Source of the DNA: Bacillota bacterium
GTDB lineage: Bacteria > Bacillota > Clostridia > Lachnospirales > Lachnospiraceae
Direction: 5' to 3'
Length of the DNA: 64,000 nt
NCBI GenBank assembly: GCA_023393095.1
Contig: JAEWMT010000044.1
Coordinates: 1 to 64,000, forward strand
A program made the position numbers and the translations under genes. Of the stretch, positions 60,801 to 64,000 are shown one piece after another (within the stretch, counting starts at the first letter, position 1; the number at the start of each line of letters is the position of its first letter). The notes under the pieces were generated by a model. That model was not told the DNA's origin and searched no databases. It saw only the letters and a program-made list of their open reading frames with translations.

Positions 60801-60928
60801 AGTAATAGGCGGGGTAATAGGCTTCATTAAGTTAATTAGGTTTATCAAATTTAATAGCTACAACGAAGTAATAGGAAGAGTGGAGTAACAGGAACAGTAT
60901 AGTAACAGGATGAAGTGCAGTAATGGGA
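60801..60928 (+). repeat. Degenerate purine-rich repeats AGTAAYRGG
   Basis: Six copies of a nine-base unit close to AGTAATAGG or AGTAACAGG lie at 60801, 60813, 60867, 60884, 60901 and 60919; four of them are spaced 16-18 bases apart. The rest of 60748-61146 is AT-rich and ends with AAAGGAGAGATGAAAA as the proS ribosome site. I see no further gene. Confidence 0.5.
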
Positions 60929-61146
60929 TGCATGATTTAACAGGCCGTTACGTTAAAACATTGTTTGATGTAATAATAATTCATAATTTTGGAGACGGAA
61001 GTGCTTAATATTTACGGATATGACATAAGCTTTAATCTTTAGGAGGTATTTATCTGTCCTCAGCATGACGTGTTTGATGCGTTTTTGAGGAGGCGGATTT
61101 TTGTTTTTATTATTAGAATGATGATTATTTAAAGGAGAGATGAAAA

Positions 61147-62580
61147 ATGGCACAGGATAAGAAGTTGGTCGAAGCGATTACCGCAATGGATGTGGACTTT
61201 GCCCAGTGGTATACGGATGTTGTAAAGAAAGCGGAATTGATCGATTATTCCACCGTAAGAGGATGTATGATACTTCGTCCGCTTGGATATGCGATATGGG
61301 AGAATATCCAGAAGCAGTTGGATGCGGATTTTAAAGCTACTGGTGTTGAGAATGTTTACTTACCGATGTTCATACCGGAAAGCTTGTTACAGAAGGAAAA
61401 AGATCATGTAGAGGGTTTTGCACCGGAGGTTGCATGGGTAACTCATGGTGGTGGAGAACCGTTACAGGAGAGAATGTGTGTCAGACCTACTTCAGAGACA
61501 CTGTTCTGCGATTTTTATTCAAGAATTATACAATCTCATAGAGATCTTCCGAAGGTATATAATCAGTGGTGCTCCGTTGTTCGTTGGGAAAAGACAACAA
61601 GACCGTTCCTTCGTACCATGGAATTCCTGTGGCAGGAAGGCCACACTGCGCATGCAACTGCTGAGGAAGCTGAGCAAAGAACTATCCAGATGCTTAACGT
61701 ATATGCTGATTTCTGTGAGAGAGTTCTGGCAATACCGATGATTAAAGGACGTAAATCTGAGAAGGAGAAGTTTGCGGGAGCACATGCAACCTACACGATA
61801 GAAGCATTAATGCATGACGGTAAGGCTTTGCAGTCAGGTACCAGCCATAACTTTGGTGATGGATTTGCAAGAGCATTCGGAATTCAATATACAGATAAAA
61901 ATAATACCTTACAATATGTACATCAGACCTCTTGGGGAATGACAACGAGAATGATTGGAGCACTTATTATGGTTCATGGAGATGACAGCGGTCTCGTGCT
62001 TCCTCCAAAAATTGCACCTACCCAGATTATGATCATTCCGATCAATCAGAATAAGGAAGGTGTACTTGATAAGGCCTTTGAACTGAAGGAGAAATTAAGC
62101 TCTTACAGAGTCAAAGTTGACAATTCTGATAAGAGTCCGGGCTGGAAATTCAGTGAGCAGGAGATGCGTGGTGTTCCGATCCGTATTGAAATTGGACCAA
62201 AGGATATTGAAGCAAATCAGGCTGTCATAGTAAGAAGGGATACCCGTGAGAAGATCGTTGTATCTCTTGATGAGATAGCTGCTAAGGCTGGAGAAGTTCT
62301 TGAAACAATGCAGAGTGATATGTTAGAAAGAGCAAGAAAGCATCGCGACGCTCATACCTATACCGTCACCAATATGATGGAGTTTGAGAAGACTGCAGCG
62401 GAAAAGCCCGGATTTATTAAGGCTATGTGGTGCCAGGATGAAGCCTGCGAGAATGAGATCAAGGAAAGAACAGGCTGCACCTCACGCTGTATGCCTTTTG
62501 AACAGGAGCATGTATCCGATACCTGCGTATGCTGTGGTAAGCCGGCGAAAGCAATGACTTATTGGGGTAAGGCATATTAA
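61147..62580 (+). CDS. proS: Prolyl-tRNA synthetase, archaeal/eukaryote-like short form
   Basis: This 477-residue class II synthetase attaches proline to tRNA-Pro. Motif 2 lies in QWCSVVRWEKTTRPFLRTME and motif 3 in the GALIMVHGDDSGLVLPP region; the anticodon-binding domain and a C-terminal cysteine-rich zinc-type tail (CTSRC...CVCCGK) follow. It lacks the editing insertion of the long bacterial form, which marks the short archaeal/eukaryote-like type found in many Clostridia. AAAGGAGAG precedes the ATG. It is controlled by the proline T-box about 670 bases upstream. Confidence 0.96.
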   Translation: MAQDKKLVEAITAMDVDFAQWYTDVVKKAELIDYSTVRGCMILRPLGYAIWENIQKQLDADFKATGVENVYLPMFIPESLLQKEKDHVEGFAPEVAWVTHGGGEPLQERMCVRPTSETLFCDFYSRIIQSHRDLPKVYNQWCSVVRWEKTTRPFLRTMEFLWQEGHTAHATAEEAEQRTIQMLNVYADFCERVLAIPMIKGRKSEKEKFAGAHATYTIEALMHDGKALQSGTSHNFGDGFARAFGIQYTDKNNTLQYVHQTSWGMTTRMIGALIMVHGDDSGLVLPPKIAPTQIMIIPINQNKEGVLDKAFELKEKLSSYRVKVDNSDKSPGWKFSEQEMRGVPIRIEIGPKDIEANQAVIVRRDTREKIVVSLDEIAAKAGEVLETMQSDMLERARKHRDAHTYTVTNMMEFEKTAAEKPGFIKAMWCQDEACENEIKERTGCTSRCMPFEQEHVSDTCVCCGKPAKAMTYWGKAY

Positions 62581-62606
62581 TGAAAGAACAATCGTGTCAT
62601 CTATTG

Positions 62607-62637
62607 GCCAGCCTTGAAATATAAGGCTGGCTTTGTT
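62607..62637 (+). terminator. Rho-independent terminator of proS
   Basis: GCCAGCCTT / AAGGCTGGC, a nine-base perfect stem with a seven-base loop, followed by TTTGTT. Confidence 0.88.
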
Positions 62638-62733
62638 ATAATCGGTGTAGCATAAATGTGTATCATAAATATACTAAGGTAATTTGTTTGTATGAAAGTG
62701 ATAAAATTAAGATTAACTTCCCAGGAGGAACCC

Positions 62734-64000
62734 ATGAATTTTAATATCCCCGAAAAAGTGAATATAATTATAAATGAACTAATGAAGCATGGGTTCGAAG
62801 CATATGCCGTCGGCGGATGTGTTCGCGATATAATTCTGGGAAGAAAGCCGGAAGACTGGGACATTACTACCTCTGCAACACCGCAGGAGGTAAAAAAGAT
62901 ATTTCGTAGAACCGTTGATACGGGAATTGCACATGGGACAGTTACTGTTTTACTGGATAAGGAACATTTTGAGGTCACGACTTATCGCCTTGATGGAGAA
63001 TATGAGGACAACCGCCATCCGAAGGAGGTTTCCTTTACTTCAAGTCTTACCGAGGATTTAAGACGCAGGGATTTTACGATAAATGCCATGGCTTATAATG
63101 AAAAAGAAGGCTTTGTGGATCTGTTTGGCGGGATGGAGGACATTAAGAACGGAATTATCCGCTGTGTGGGGAGTGCAATAGAACGGTTTGATGAGGATGC
63201 CTTGAGAATTCTTAGGGCAGTAAGATTTTCGGCTCAACTGGATTTTCAAATAGAAGAAGCAACAATGGATGCAATTAAGTCTAGGGTTCTTAATCTTAAT
63301 AATATCAGTGCGGAACGGATTCGGGTAGAATTGAATAAGCTTCTTTTATCAGATCATCCCGACCGCCTTCGTACTCTTTATGAAGTGGGAATTACCGGAG
63401 TAATCTTACCAGAGTTCGATCTGATGATGAAGACGGAGCAGAAGAATATTCATCACAGCTATACGGTTGGGGAGCATACCATCCGAGCTGTGTCAGAAGT
63501 TGCCGGAAAGCTTAAGGATTGTAGCTTTGATATAAGTCAAAGATCAATTCTTCGGTGGACAATGCTGTTACATGATATAGAGAAACCGGGAACCATTAGC
63601 CTTGGAAAGGACGGTCAGAATCATTTCTATGGACATCAGGAAAAGGGGGCAGTCACTGCGAAGAGAATTCTGAAAAGGTTAAAATTTGATAATGACACGT
63701 TGGATGCAGTAGTACATCTGATCAGATGGCATGACTATCGGTTTGTACTAACTCCTGCCGGAATGAGAAGAGCTGCTTCTAAAATAGGGAAAGATTATAT
63801 GGAGCTGATATTTGAGGTGAACAGGGCGGATACATCAGCGAAAAATCCGGAGCATACGGCGGAGAAATATGAAAAGCTTTCCAAAGCAAGAGAACTATAT
63901 TCTGAAATCCTTTCAGCAAAGGAATGCGTAAGTCTCAAAGAGCTTAATATTAATGGAAGAGATTTGATTGAGGAAGGTTTTAAACCAGGAAAAGAGCTTG
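62734..64000 (+). CDS. cca: CCA tRNA nucleotidyltransferase, 3' end cut by window
   Basis: The frame opens at ATG 62734 with AGGAGGAACCC before it and runs without a stop to the window end (422 codons seen). The head domain carries AYAVGGCVRDIILGRKPEDWDI with the two catalytic Asp, then DLRRRDFTINAMAYN and the RILRAVRFSAQL neck motif. An HD-type segment follows at LLHDIEKPG. The enzyme adds or repairs the 3' CCA end of tRNAs. The usual length of this HD-bearing form is about 440-480 residues, so only a short C-terminal piece is missing. Confidence 0.93.
   Translation, partial: MNFNIPEKVNIIINELMKHGFEAYAVGGCVRDIILGRKPEDWDITTSATPQEVKKIFRRTVDTGIAHGTVTVLLDKEHFEVTTYRLDGEYEDNRHPKEVSFTSSLTEDLRRRDFTINAMAYNEKEGFVDLFGGMEDIKNGIIRCVGSAIERFDEDALRILRAVRFSAQLDFQIEEATMDAIKSRVLNLNNISAERIRVELNKLLLSDHPDRLRTLYEVGITGVILPEFDLMMKTEQKNIHHSYTVGEHTIRAVSEVAGKLKDCSFDISQRSILRWTMLLHDIEKPGTISLGKDGQNHFYGHQEKGAVTAKRILKRLKFDNDTLDAVVHLIRWHDYRFVLTPAGMRRAASKIGKDYMELIFEVNRADTSAKNPEHTAEKYEKLSKARELYSEILSAKECVSLKELNINGRDLIEEGFKPGKEL

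Overview
The window looks like a chromosomal segment of a low-GC, spore-forming, strictly anaerobic Clostridia member, most likely Lachnospiraceae (Clostridium phytofermentans/Lachnoclostridium type). The reasons are AT-rich intergenic DNA, sporulation membrane genes (spmB, ytvI-like), a MEMO-AMMECR1 fusion with its radical SAM partner, a DUF6128-type protein, an oxygen-type H-NOX chemoreceptor, a large SRP RNA, and cis-regulatory RNAs typical of Firmicutes (glmS ribozyme, SAM-I riboswitch, T-box). I see no rRNA, tRNA, CRISPR array, transposase, integrase or prophage. All assignments come from reading the sequence; no database search was run.

Layout. 1-2 kb: the end of an L-rhamnose mutarotase gene, a URO-D superfamily gene and a solitary spmB. 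2.1-4.3 kb: AmmeMemoRadiSam pair. 4.3-6.8 kb (minus strand): LytTR regulator, DUF3021-like membrane protein and an ABC-2 exporter. 7-9.3 kb: a 50-residue protein and an H-NOX methyl-accepting chemotaxis protein. 9.5-11.7 kb (minus): ECF sigma factor and a DUF4179-type membrane protein. 12.2-13.4 kb: AraC regulator and a small ABM-like protein. 13.5-15.9 kb: glmS behind its ribozyme. 16-17 kb (minus): MarR regulator and a C_GCAxxG_C_C protein. 17.3-26.7 kb: a seven-gene block with response regulator, kinase, a propeller-like/solute-binding lipoprotein, two sugar-type ABC permeases, a giant HlyD adaptor and a MacB-like membrane protein, with no ATPase. 27-29.7 kb: two surface or membrane proteins. 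30-35.5 kb: tatD, ksgA, a DUF6128-like gene, a GNAT gene, an NrdG-like gene and tadA, then the SRP RNA. 36-40.8 kb: three poorly characterised proteins. 41-42.5 kb: murA. 42.7-47.8 kb: a two-component system with an ABC/FtsX transporter. 48-52 kb: an HD-GYP protein, metK behind a SAM-I riboswitch, and a DUF5131 protein. 52-54.7 kb: a second kinase-regulator pair and an ArsR regulator. 54.8-58 kb: a structured RNA leader, a TM1266-like regulator and an SsuABC/ThiXYZ-type importer. 58-60 kb: a kinase-like fusion protein and a YtvI-like protein. 60.1-64 kb: proS behind a T-box, and cca, which is cut by the window end.

How it works together. Regulation dominates: three two-component pairs, six other transcription regulators (LytTR, ECF sigma, AraC, MarR, ArsR, TM1266-like) and three confirmed cis-acting RNAs, plus one unidentified structured leader. 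Several clusters couple sensing to transport: TCS plus FtsX transporter, TCS plus hybrid importer/adaptor locus, and LytTR plus ABC-2.

Most unusual points. (1) A family of long imperfect hairpins (26820-26988, 49487-49673, 50932-51079) has a conserved core and compensating stem changes; large hairpins of this or other families also sit between the metK and proS regulatory RNAs and their genes. (2) The 17.3-26.7 kb locus joins a sugar-importer-like module to a MacA/MacB-like module. (3) The H-NOX receptor keeps the residues of an oxygen-binding pocket. (4) The leader before the TM1266-like operon is a riboswitch candidate of unknown class.
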